A stretch of 23,975 nucleotides of DNA from assembly GCA_944323095.1 (NCBI GenBank), contig CALURE010000008.1, positions 1 through 23,975 on the forward strand. Direction: 5' to 3'. Numbering within the stretch: position 1 is the first letter of the stretch; each line of letters opens with the position of its first letter. The stretch is from Candidatus Gastranaerophilales bacterium. GTDB taxonomy: Bacteria > Cyanobacteriota > Vampirovibrionia > Gastranaerophilales > Gastranaerophilaceae. Positions 15,709-22,573 of the stretch are shown here, piece after piece. The notes under the pieces were generated by a model, which was given only the letters and a program-made list of their open reading frames with translations, was not told the origin of the DNA and did not search any database. A program made the translations under genes and the position numbers.

Positions 15709-15722
15709 TTATGCTAATATAA
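15709..15722 (+). promoter_or_regulatory. Promoter motif TTATGCTAATATAA before the glycosyltransferase
   Basis: The 14 bases match exactly a stretch at 21597-21610 before the first WYL gene. They contain TGC-TAATAT, an extended -10, 20-30 bases before the start codon in both cases. An inverted repeat AATTTAC/GTAAATT (15672-15678 and 15694-15700) lies just upstream and could be an operator. Confidence 0.5.
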
Positions 15723-15742
15723 ATTAAAGAAAGGAATTGTTT

Positions 15743-16603
15743 ATGGAACCTTTTGTAACAGTTATTACACCAACATATAATTTACTGGAAAATAATCTTG
15801 CGGACGATTTTAACCTTTTAATATCCCTGCTTGATTTGCAGACTTATCCAAATATAGAACACCTTGTAATAGATAACGCTTCCACGGACGGTACGGTTGA
15901 AATGCTGAAAAGCTATAAAAATAAAGGGTTTTTCAGATTTTTTTCAGAACGCGATACCGGTAAATTCAACGCTTTCAACAAGGGGGTAATGCATGCAAAA
16001 GGGAAATATGTAACATTTTTAAGCTGTGATGATTTTATTCATGATATAACATCAATCTATGATATAGTGAATATTATGGAAGCGAACAATGCCGATTTCA
16101 CATTTGCTCCGGCATACTGCAGACATCCGGAAGGTTTCGTCTTTTTATTTGCGCCATCTATGCATAACGCTTTTCAGGCACTTCCATGCGCCAGACAGGC
16201 TATGTTCTTCAAAAAATCAATGATTGAAAAAGAAAATTATTTTGATGAAAAATTCAAACTGATGTCAGATTTTGATTTTATTATGAGGATAATTTTAAAA
16301 AGATATACACCCGCATATTTTGATACTAACTATGTTACATATAAACTGGGCACCAAACCGCAGGAAAATGCAACAAGGGCATCAGAGGAATGCAAGGGAA
16401 TATATTACAAAAATTTCAGAAATCTTTATCCGCTTACTGAAGAAATGCTTGACAAAATGGTTAATTATTCAGAATTTCCAAGACCCCTTCTGGAAAAGCT
16501 TTCAACATATTTCCCGGAAGCTGACAGAGAATTATTCTTTGATAAATGCGAACAAATGCATCAGTTAAGGTTAGAAGCAATAAAAAATCAACAGCAGCAA
16601 TAA
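15743..16603 (+). CDS. Glycosyltransferase family 2
   Basis: A 286-residue GT-A fold glycosyltransferase. N-terminal nucleotide-sugar-binding blocks are VTVITPTYNLLENN (5-18), LVIDNASTDGTVEML (41-55), ERDTGKFNAFNKGVMHAKGKYVTFL (69-93) and the metal-binding SCDD (94-97). The rest (MSDFDFIMRIILKRYTPAYFD) fits the acceptor part. There is no membrane segment, so it acts on the cytoplasmic face, probably on lipid-linked or cell-surface glycans. The open frame can start at a TTG six bases earlier, but AAAGGAA is well spaced for the ATG at 15743. It is followed on the same strand by an oxidoreductase often linked to sugar modification. Sugar and acceptor are unknown. Confidence 0.9.
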   Translation: MEPFVTVITPTYNLLENNLADDFNLLISLLDLQTYPNIEHLVIDNASTDGTVEMLKSYKNKGFFRFFSERDTGKFNAFNKGVMHAKGKYVTFLSCDDFIHDITSIYDIVNIMEANNADFTFAPAYCRHPEGFVFLFAPSMHNAFQALPCARQAMFFKKSMIEKENYFDEKFKLMSDFDFIMRIILKRYTPAYFDTNYVTYKLGTKPQENATRASEECKGIYYKNFRNLYPLTEEMLDKMVNYSEFPRPLLEKLSTYFPEADRELFFDKCEQMHQLRLEAIKNQQQQ

Positions 16604-16632
16604 GTGATTTTGTAAAAATTTTCCTAAAAAAT

Positions 16633-16660
16633 TTGCAAAAATTTCTTGGCGGAGTATGAT
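16633..16660 (+). promoter_or_regulatory. Candidate promoter of the Gfo/Idh/MocA gene
   Basis: TTGCAA (16633-16638), a 16-base spacer and TATGAT (16655-16660) lie ahead of a 5' leader with TTAGGGA before the ATG at 16694. This would let the oxidoreductase be transcribed apart from the glycosyltransferase. Confidence 0.45.
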
Positions 16661-16693
16661 AGTATTAGTATTAGATAAGATTAGGGATTAAAA

Positions 16694-17692
16694 ATGACAG
16701 AACAAAAAATTGCCGTTATAGGCTGCGGAGTATGGGGAAGAAATATTGTACGCAATTTTTATAATTTAAATGTCCTCGACACTGTATGTGACATTGATGA
16801 AGAAAATCTAAAAAAAGTAACCGAACAATATTCTGGAGTTAAGGTTACCAGAGATTTCAACGATATTATAAATAACAGCAAAATCACAGGTGTTTGTGTT
16901 GTAACCCCGAGCCATACGCATTATAAAATGGTTAAAGCAATGCTTGAAGCAGGGAAAAATGTTTATGTTGAAAAACCTATATCAACTGTAGCAGCTGAAG
17001 CACGAGACCTTTCTAAGCTTGCCCATGATAAAGGACTTGTTTTAATGGTAGGTCATCTGCTTTTGTATCACCCTGCAGTAAACAGATTAAAAATGCTTAT
17101 AGAAGAAGGTGCTTTAGGTAAAATAATTTACGCGCAAAGCGACAGATTAAACGTAAATTTCTTTAAAAATGACAGAAGTGTAATGTGGGATTTAGCGCCG
17201 CATGATGTATCGTTAATAAGTTACGTAACTGGAAAAGCTCCACTGCACGTTATATCTGCAGTAGGATGTTCTTCTGATCAAAACGAAATTATGGATATTA
17301 CGCATATCGGAATACAGTTTGAAGATGGTATGATCGGTCACATTTCGGAAAGCTGGATTACACCGAGAAAACATGTTCAGCTTCTTGTCAGAGGAACTAA
17401 AGCAACTGCAATACTTGATGATACGGTTCCTGAAAACAAACTCGTAATTTATGACAATTTTGTTAAAGATAATTCACAAAATATAAAACTTGATTATCTT
17501 GAGATAGAACCGCTTAAACTTGAATGCCAGCATTTTATAAGCTGCTGTGCTACAGGCAAAAAAGCCCGTTCCGACGGCGACAACGGTTTTATGGTAACAC
17601 AGATTCTTGAAGAAGCAGAAAAACTTATGCTAGGTGACAGAGTAAAAAAACTTGATGAAGTAAATTTTGCACTTTCAAGAACAAAAAAATAA
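16694..17692 (+). CDS. Gfo/Idh/MocA family oxidoreductase
   Basis: A 332-residue NAD(P)-dependent dehydrogenase. The N-terminal Rossmann domain starts IAVIGCGVWGRNIVRNFYNL with GxGxxG at 10-15. It carries the family signature VYVEKPIS with E93-K94-P95, K94 being the usual catalytic lysine. The C-terminal beta-sheet domain includes GHLLLYHPAVNRLKMLIEEGALGKI and the histidine motif WDLAPHDVSLI. Members oxidise or epimerise sugars and cyclitols. The form with HLLLYHPA..L and WDLAPHDV resembles the UDP-GlcNAc 3-dehydrogenase/MviM-like group, but that is only an impression. It lies between a glycosyltransferase and a CDP-alcohol phosphatidyltransferase, consistent with making a modified sugar or head group for the envelope. 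Confidence 0.9.
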   Translation: MTEQKIAVIGCGVWGRNIVRNFYNLNVLDTVCDIDEENLKKVTEQYSGVKVTRDFNDIINNSKITGVCVVTPSHTHYKMVKAMLEAGKNVYVEKPISTVAAEARDLSKLAHDKGLVLMVGHLLLYHPAVNRLKMLIEEGALGKIIYAQSDRLNVNFFKNDRSVMWDLAPHDVSLISYVTGKAPLHVISAVGCSSDQNEIMDITHIGIQFEDGMIGHISESWITPRKHVQLLVRGTKATAILDDTVPENKLVIYDNFVKDNSQNIKLDYLEIEPLKLECQHFISCCATGKKARSDGDNGFMVTQILEEAEKLMLGDRVKKLDEVNFALSRTKK

Positions 17693-17703
17693 CAGCTTCA
17701 AGC

Positions 17704-17730
17704 TGACATTGAAATAAATTCAGAATGACA
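17704..17730. repeat. Degenerate copy of the TTCAGAATGACA-type palindromic repeat
   Basis: The sequence TGACATTGAAATAAATTC followed by AGAATGACA is a decayed member of the palindromic family also at 12088-12108. Its loop (ATAAA) matches that in the CCCCGAA/TTCGGGG hairpins of the clp repeats. It sits in the short gap before the phosphatidyltransferase gene, next to a CAGCTTCAAGCTG mini-palindrome (17693-17705). Confidence 0.6.
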
Positions 17731-17769
17731 AAACCGGACAAAAATTTATAAACAGCGGAGAGACATAAA

Positions 17770-18387
17770 ATGAATATAAAAAATAATCTTGCAAATATAG
17801 TTTCGGTTGCACGTATTTTCGTTGCATACTGTGCAATTGCCCTTTTATATGTACAAACGACATGGGCATACCTGCTGGCTTTTATTTTAACAATTATTGC
17901 ATTTGCAATGGACGGGCTGGATGGTTATCTGGCAAGAAAATTAAATCAGTCGTCACAATGGGGTTCTGTTCTTGATATTCTTGGCGACAGAATTGTAGAG
18001 CTTTCTTACTGGACTGCCTTTGCGGTTCTCGGATGGATAAATATAATTTTCCCGCTTATCTGTATTGCACGGGCATTTACGACTGACGGCATCAGAAGTG
18101 TTGCTCTTTCACAGGGAATGACTGCATTCGGAGATAAATCAATGCAGTCAACATCATGGGGTAAATTTATCTGTGCATCACGCTTTATGAGAATAAGTTA
18201 TGCGGTTGCCAAAGTTCTTGCTTTTATGCTTTTAATAGCAGTAAATACTCCGGGAATGGAAATTTGGAACGGCACACCTCTATTGCATATAATAACTATG
18301 GTATTTGTATGGGCTGCTATTATTTTCTGCGTTGTTAGAGCAATCCCTGTTGTTGTTGAGAGTCCCAAATTATTCAATAAGGATTAA
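17770..18387 (+). CDS. CDP-alcohol phosphatidyltransferase (PgsA-like)
   Basis: A 205-residue integral membrane enzyme that moves a phosphatidyl group from CDP-diacylglycerol to an alcohol. The whole family motif D-x2-DG-x2-AR-x8-G-x3-D-x3-D is present: D48, D51, G52, A55, R56, G65, D69, D73 (DGLDGYLARKLNQSSQWGSV.. DILGD). About six hydrophobic helices surround it. IARAFTTDGIRSVALSQG and STSWGKF sit where PgsA has its glycerol-phosphate-binding IAREIIISALR and SWIGK, so phosphatidylglycerophosphate synthesis is the best guess. An inositol- or other head-group role next to the Gfo/Idh gene is the alternative. The ATG follows GCGGAGAG. Only 3 bases separate it from trmL. Confidence 0.88.
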   Translation: MNIKNNLANIVSVARIFVAYCAIALLYVQTTWAYLLAFILTIIAFAMDGLDGYLARKLNQSSQWGSVLDILGDRIVELSYWTAFAVLGWINIIFPLICIARAFTTDGIRSVALSQGMTAFGDKSMQSTSWGKFICASRFMRISYAVAKVLAFMLLIAVNTPGMEIWNGTPLLHIITMVFVWAAIIFCVVRAIPVVVESPKLFNKD

Positions 18388-18390
18388 AAA

Positions 18391-18840
18391 ATGGCTAAAC
18401 TGAATATAGTATTATATGAGCCTGAAATCCCGCAAAATACGGGAAATATTGCAAGACTCTGCGCCTGTACAGGTGCAACCCTTTATCTTGTGGGCAAACT
18501 CGGATTTTCTCTTTCAAGCAAATACACAAAACGCGCGGGCTTAGACTACTGGGATAATGTGGACATTCATAAAGTTGATACAATGGAGGAATTGCTTGAA
18601 GCTAATAAGTGTGCTAATTTTTATTATCTGACAACCAAAACCAAAAGATTATACACCGATGTAAAATTTCAAGACGGCGATTTTCTTGTTTTCGGGCCGG
18701 AAACAAGAGGGCTTCCAGAAATTTACGTAAAAGATAAAAATGCGCTGACAATTCCGATGAAGGAAGGTCAAAGAAGTCTAAATTTATCAAATTCTGTTGC
18801 AATAGTTGCATATGAGGCTATAAGACAAAATGGATTATAA
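18391..18840 (+). CDS. trmL: tRNA (cytidine/uridine-34 2'-O)-methyltransferase TrmL
   Basis: A 149-residue SPOUT-class (trefoil knot) methyltransferase that modifies the wobble base of certain tRNA-Leu. It shows the family blocks in order: YEPEIPQNTGNIARLCACTGATLYLVG at the N-terminus, RAGLDYWDNVDI, LVFGPETRGLPE, and IPMKEGQRSLNLSNSVAIVAYEAIRQ, the knot that binds SAM. Length is typical (E. coli TrmL 157). It starts 3 bases after the phosphatidyltransferase stop and overlaps nnrD by 11 bases, so the three form one translationally coupled unit. Assignment is firm. Confidence 0.95.
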   Translation: MAKLNIVLYEPEIPQNTGNIARLCACTGATLYLVGKLGFSLSSKYTKRAGLDYWDNVDIHKVDTMEELLEANKCANFYYLTTKTKRLYTDVKFQDGDFLVFGPETRGLPEIYVKDKNALTIPMKEGQRSLNLSNSVAIVAYEAIRQNGL

Positions 18841-19645
18841 TATACCAAAACTGCCTGTAAGAGAAGAAAATTCTAACAAAGGTACATTCGGAAAAATTCT
18901 GAATGTTTCAGGCTCTGAATATATGACAGGTGCAGCATATTTATCATCAGTATCTGCCCTTAAAACAGGCGCAGGATATGTAGAGCTTGCAAGCCACCCG
19001 AATGCTTTAAGAACTGTTTCTACACTTTCGCCGGAAATTGTTCTTGCGCCAATTACAAAAATACCTGAAATTATAAAAAATTCTACTGTTCTGCTCATCG
19101 GTTGCGGTCTTTCTACATCTGATGATGCCGTAAAAATTTTTAAAGAAACAATTTCACAGGCACAAAATCTACCGACAATTATTGACGCAGACGGATTAAA
19201 CATTCTTGCGGCAGATAAAATTAAACTCCCGGAAAATGTTATACTGACCCCTCACCCAAAAGAAGCTTCAAGACTTTTAAATTGCAATGTTTACGATATT
19301 CTTCGTGACATGGAAACTTCTGCAAAAAAAATCAGCAAACAATATAATTGCATAACTGTTTTAAAATCACATAATACAATCGTTGCTTCCCAATATGATG
19401 CTTTATATCATAATAATACAGGAAGCAGTGCACTTGCAAAAGCAGGAAGCGGAGATGTATTAGCAGGAATGATTGCAGGACTTTTAGCACAGCATATGAA
19501 TGCATTTGATGCATCAGTATTAGGAGTATATCTGCATGGACTTGCAGGAGATTTAGCAAAAAATGACCTGACTGAATACGGAGTTTTAGCTTCCGATACA
19601 ATCAGGTACATTCCTTGTGCGATAAAACACTATCTTAAGCAATAG
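18830..19645 (+). CDS. nnrD: ADP/ATP-dependent NAD(P)H-hydrate dehydratase
   Basis: A 271-residue metabolite-repair enzyme that converts damaged S-NAD(P)H hydrate back to NAD(P)H at the cost of a nucleotide. It has the carbohydrate-kinase-like (YjeF C-terminal) fold: KGTFGKILNVSGSEYMTGAAYLSSVSALKTGAGYVEL, DADGLN (119-124), LTPHPKEASRLL (139-150), and the nucleotide-binding NTGSSALAKAGSGDVLAGMIAGLLAQ (196-221). The NnrE epimerase domain, fused in E. coli and many others, is absent, so this is the stand-alone dehydratase form as in B. subtilis YxkO. The epimerase must be elsewhere. It overlaps trmL by 11 bases and, at the other end, the convergent 81-residue gene by 11 bases. Confidence 0.94.
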   Translation: MDYNIPKLPVREENSNKGTFGKILNVSGSEYMTGAAYLSSVSALKTGAGYVELASHPNALRTVSTLSPEIVLAPITKIPEIIKNSTVLLIGCGLSTSDDAVKIFKETISQAQNLPTIIDADGLNILAADKIKLPENVILTPHPKEASRLLNCNVYDILRDMETSAKKISKQYNCITVLKSHNTIVASQYDALYHNNTGSSALAKAGSGDVLAGMIAGLLAQHMNAFDASVLGVYLHGLAGDLAKNDLTEYGVLASDTIRYIPCAIKHYLKQ

Positions 19646-19880
19646 TGTCTAAATTTTTAGCTACTTTTTCAGGTGTTCCATGAGCTACTGCAAATGCAAT
19701 AGCATCTTCATTTTCAACAGCAACATGTTCAGCTTTTTCAATCGGTTTTCTAACCATAGCTGCAGACTGCTTTGCAACTTTATCAGCATCTCTGTTCATA
19801 GTATGAAGATCACATAATGATCTTGATGCCTTATAAGAATCAATTGCTGATTGTGTAACTTTAATTCCTGGTATTGCCAT
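19635..19880 (-). CDS. Small soluble protein of unknown function (81 aa)
   Basis: No family recognised. The ATG at 19880 has a strong AAAGGAG at 7 bases, and a TATAAT (19903-19908, minus) lies upstream, so it is likely expressed. The product (MAIPGIKVTQSAIDSYKASR...) has no signal peptide or membrane segment. It is rich in Ala, Lys and Glu/Asp, and the middle (NRDADKVAKQSAAMVRKPIEKAEHVAVENEDAI) looks helical. The C-terminal part (AIAFAVAHGTPEKVAKNLDTIA) repeats a short A-x-x-V-A-K pattern seen earlier (ADKVAKQ), hinting at an internal duplication. It overlaps nnrD by 11 bases tail to tail. Confidence 0.7.
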   Translation of the reverse strand: MAIPGIKVTQSAIDSYKASRSLCDLHTMNRDADKVAKQSAAMVRKPIEKAEHVAVENEDAIAFAVAHGTPEKVAKNLDTIA

Positions 19881-19997
19881 AATTTTTCTCCTTTGCTTTG
19901 CAATTATATAACAACCATAAAAAAATAAATTAACAACATTTTAAAATTATTTTACAAATATTAACATATAAAAATCATAGACAAAAATAAAATAAGG

Positions 19998-21125
19998 TCA
20001 ATTAGCCATTTTACCTAATACAACTCTCTTTGAAGCGCCGGTACACGATGGCAGATTATTCGGGATATTATAATATGTACAGTATCCGAGCAGGGCAAAT
20101 GCCATAACTTCTTTAAAGTTATTGGATATTCCGTAAGCTTCATGAGTTTTCAAATCAATATGTTTAGGCAGATAGTGTCTCAAATATTTCATCAAAGTCG
20201 GATTGTAAGCACCTCCGCCGCCTATTATAACTTCTTTTACATCTATATCAGGATAAATAAACCTTTCATAAGCAGTTGTAATAGATTTTGCCGTTAACGC
20301 AGTTGCTGTTGCAATAATATCCTCCGGTTTTTTAGGACCGAAACGCAGCGCATTTTCAATATATTCAACTGAAAAATATTCCCGTCCGGTAGATTTTGGA
20401 GGAACCTCAAAATAATACTCATCCTGCATTAAACATTCGAGCCAGCTTTCCGAAACTTTACCACTATCTGCGATTTTTCCGTCTTTGTCACAGTTCATTT
20501 TAAAATATTTGTTTGCGCAATAATCTATAATAATATTACCCGGGCCTGTGTCAAAACCGAATGTCGGGAAATCTTTTGAAATAACCGTAACATTTGAAAT
20601 TCCGCCGATGTTCTGAACAAGAACATTTTTTTTCAAAGGTTTAAACCATTTTTCATCGGCAAAACATACTAACGGCGCCCCTTCACCGCCGGCAGCTATA
20701 TCAGCTTCCCTGAAATTGGAAATTGTCAGACAACCTGTTTCCTCTGCAATAACAGCACTTTCTCCGATTTGTAAAGTGCTTTTTAAAGAAATTTTGTCTA
20801 ATTTTTCATCAAACGGAAAATGATAAATAGTCTGTCCGTGACTTGCTATAAAATCAGGTTTGCCATGCTCGGATATAAGAACTTTACAAGCTTCCGCAAA
20901 ACAATGACCTATTGCAAAATTCATCTGGCATATGTCTTTAACAGACAAATTTCCTGAAAAAAGCTGGAAAATTTTTGCTTTTATATGCTCGGGATATTTA
21001 TAATTAATACCCGAAATAAGCTTTACAGACATATCCGGATGCACTTCACACAAGCCTGCATCAATGCTGTCGCATGATGTTCCGGACATTAAACCTATGA
21101 CAAGTTTGGTCTTTAATTCATCCAT
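19998..21125 (-). CDS. anmK: Anhydro-N-acetylmuramic acid kinase
   Basis: A 375-residue kinase of the ASKHA fold. It phosphorylates and opens 1,6-anhydro-MurNAc to MurNAc-6-P in peptidoglycan recycling. Characteristic blocks are GLMSGTSCDSIDAGLCEV at the N-terminus, FIASHGQTIYHFP, TISNFREADIAAGGEGAPLV, GFDTGPGNIIID (the Asp being the expected base, E. coli D182) and IIGGGGAYNPTLM near the C-terminus. The length matches E. coli AnmK (369). It is the only gene of the recycling route here; murQ and nagZ are not adjacent. There is no Shine-Dalgarno before the ATG. A strong hairpin with a T-run lies 17 bases upstream. Confidence 0.96.
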   Translation of the reverse strand: MDELKTKLVIGLMSGTSCDSIDAGLCEVHPDMSVKLISGINYKYPEHIKAKIFQLFSGNLSVKDICQMNFAIGHCFAEACKVLISEHGKPDFIASHGQTIYHFPFDEKLDKISLKSTLQIGESAVIAEETGCLTISNFREADIAAGGEGAPLVCFADEKWFKPLKKNVLVQNIGGISNVTVISKDFPTFGFDTGPGNIIIDYCANKYFKMNCDKDGKIADSGKVSESWLECLMQDEYYFEVPPKSTGREYFSVEYIENALRFGPKKPEDIIATATALTAKSITTAYERFIYPDIDVKEVIIGGGGAYNPTLMKYLRHYLPKHIDLKTHEAYGISNNFKEVMAFALLGYCTYYNIPNNLPSCTGASKRVVLGKMAN

Positions 21126-21142
21126 AGCTTTTTATATAATAC

Positions 21143-21172
21143 AAAAAAGCTTGCAATTCCGCAAGCTTTTTT
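21143..21172 (-). terminator. Perfect hairpin with T-run upstream of anmK
   Basis: A 12-bp perfect stem (21143-21154 with 21161-21172) has a 6-base loop. It has a T-run in both directions and so is a bidirectional terminator by structure. In the minus direction it sits between a candidate promoter at 21390-21418 and the anmK ATG. Overlapping it, TTGCGG-N17-TATTAT could serve as the anmK promoter. Confidence 0.75.
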
Positions 21173-21383
21173 AAACAACTATCTCCTCATCCCCTGTAAA
21201 CTTTTTGTAAATCCCAAATAAAAATATCCCTAATCTTACACGCACTTCCAAAATTTTATTCTTCTAACCCTTTTCAATTATCGGATTTTTGCCATCACCT
21301 CTCTTTTTCACTTTTCCGATTTATTAACTATCCGGCAGCCGATCTTACTTTTTTATAAATTTCAGTCTCGCGCCCCCTCCACA
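21143..21383 (-). ncRNA. Candidate ~240-nt RNA (or anmK leader)
   Basis: Bounded by a minus-strand promoter (TTGTCA-N17-TACATT) and the perfect terminator hairpin. No ORF longer than about 25 codons with a plausible start was found when I read the minus frames. It is purine-rich on the transcribed strand, with internal pairing such as ATCGGA (21315-21320 complement) with TCCGAT (21280-21285). It does not resemble RNase P, tmRNA, SRP or a riboswitch that I know. It could be a small RNA, an attenuated leader of anmK or a decayed gene. Confidence 0.35.
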
Positions 21384-21389
21384 TTCTTT

Positions 21390-21440
21390 AATGTAAATCT
21401 AAGTAAAATGTTTGACAAGTAAAGAAAAATAAAATAAAAT
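21390..21440. promoter_or_regulatory. Divergent promoters sharing one TTGACAA -35
   Basis: Plus strand: TTGACA (21412-21417), 17 bases, TAAAAT (21435-21440), pointing to the WYL genes with a ~180-base leader. Minus strand: TTGTCA (21413-21418), 17 bases, TACATT (21390-21395), pointing to anmK. The two -35 boxes overlap because TTGACAA is nearly self-complementary. The rest of the 503-base anmK-WYL gap holds the candidate RNA, an inverted repeat and a second promoter near 21600. Confidence 0.5.
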
Positions 21441-21563
21441 TTACAATTGACCATGCCCCCTGTAATATCAATGAAAAATTCAAGTTCTTAAATCTTAATG
21501 AAGAAAATTTAATGAAATTACGTAAAAATACACGAATTTTTCATTGACAAAAAATAATTATAG

Positions 21564-21578
21564 TTGCCATCATGACAA
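21564..21578. promoter_or_regulatory. Inverted repeat TTGCCAT-C-ATGACAA, operator candidate
   Basis: Two 7-base arms match in 6 of 7 pairs around a single central base. It lies about 25 bases upstream of the -10 of the proximal WYL promoter, where a dimeric regulator would bind to activate or repress. WYL proteins often control their own genes; that this is their site is inference. Confidence 0.45.
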
Positions 21579-21596
21579 TATACATGCCTGTAATTT

Positions 21597-21624
21597 TTAT
21601 GCTAATATAATGGAGTAGGGAGAG
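21597..21624 (+). promoter_or_regulatory. Proximal promoter and ribosome site of the WYL pair
   Basis: TTATGCTAATATAAT holds an extended -10 (TGC-TAATAT, 21600-21608). It is followed by GGAGTAGGGAGAG as ribosome site before the ATG at 21629. The same 14-base promoter motif is found at 15709-15722 before the glycosyltransferase. Confidence 0.55.
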
Positions 21625-21628
21625 TGTT

Positions 21629-22573
21629 ATGAAAGAATTTTCCAAAACTCAAAAAGTAACTTACAATTTAATGTCCTTTACAGCATATAAAGCTCTTGTA
21701 CTATTCTCACTGCTTTCTGAAGGTCCGAAATCTTACGATGAAATATGCGATTATTTTTATAATAAAACATATCTGAATGAAAAAATTTCAATAGATACTC
21801 TAAGAGTTTATATAAATTCACTGAAAAGAATAGGATGTGAAGTAAAAAGAGTTAGAGGCACAGATAAAATTTCAAGATATTTTATCAGCGCCAGTCCGTT
21901 TGAATTGAAACTGACAGTTGAACAGCTGCAAAGTGCTGTGAAAGTTTATAAAAGCATAGTTAAAAATATTGATATCAGAGATCTTATTTCTATAGAAAAT
22001 TTGTTTGAAAAAATAGGTTCATATATTGATAATCAGGATTTCATAGCTGACATTAAAAAAGTATCAATGCTCAAAGATGTTGATAAAAATATTTTGAATG
22101 AATTGATTGAATGCTGCGAAAGAAACGAAGAAGTTACTATCACATATAATTCTCCAAATTCCGGAGAAAAACAGATTGAAATACTGGCTGATAAAATAAA
22201 TATCGAAAACGGAAAAATATATTTGTACGGATTCGGTTTTGAATATATGCAGTACGGCAGCTTTTTATTAAGCAGAATTAAAAAAATCGATGACATTAAA
22301 CCAGCAGACAAAATTCCTGAAAATTTCAGAAAAATAAAAGTTGTCTATGAGCTAAAATGTAATCCGGATTATTTTACTCCTGAAGATAATGAAAAAATAA
22401 TTAAAAAGACTTCAGACAAGCTAACCATAGAAGTACAGACCTCTAATGAATTTTTGCTAAAACAACGGCTTCTCGGTTTTGGCGCTGACTGCAAAATACT
22501 AGAGCCGGATGATTTTAAAAATAGTTTTATACAGTTACTTAAAAATATGAAAGCGGGGTATTATTGTGACTAA
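21629..22573 (+). CDS. WYL-domain transcriptional regulator 1
   Basis: A 314-residue regulator. Residues ~15-85 form a DNA-binding helix-turn-helix of the HTH_11/DeoR type (FTAYKALVLFSLLSEGPKSYDEICDYF.. ISIDTLRVYINSLKRIGCEVKRVRG). The middle (95-150) is helical. A WYL domain follows at ~165-240, with the ligand-sensing strand KIYLYGFGFEYMQYGSFLLSRIKKIDDI in place of WYL. The C-terminal WCX extension ends LLKQRLLGFGADCKILEPDDFKNSFIQLL. Such proteins sense small ligands, possibly nucleic acids, and regulate DNA repair, defence or metabolism. The stop overlaps the next gene by 8 bases. The arrangement recalls PafB/PafC pairs, which act as heterodimers. Confidence 0.88.
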   Translation: MKEFSKTQKVTYNLMSFTAYKALVLFSLLSEGPKSYDEICDYFYNKTYLNEKISIDTLRVYINSLKRIGCEVKRVRGTDKISRYFISASPFELKLTVEQLQSAVKVYKSIVKNIDIRDLISIENLFEKIGSYIDNQDFIADIKKVSMLKDVDKNILNELIECCERNEEVTITYNSPNSGEKQIEILADKINIENGKIYLYGFGFEYMQYGSFLLSRIKKIDDIKPADKIPENFRKIKVVYELKCNPDYFTPEDNEKIIKKTSDKLTIEVQTSNEFLLKQRLLGFGADCKILEPDDFKNSFIQLLKNMKAGYYCD

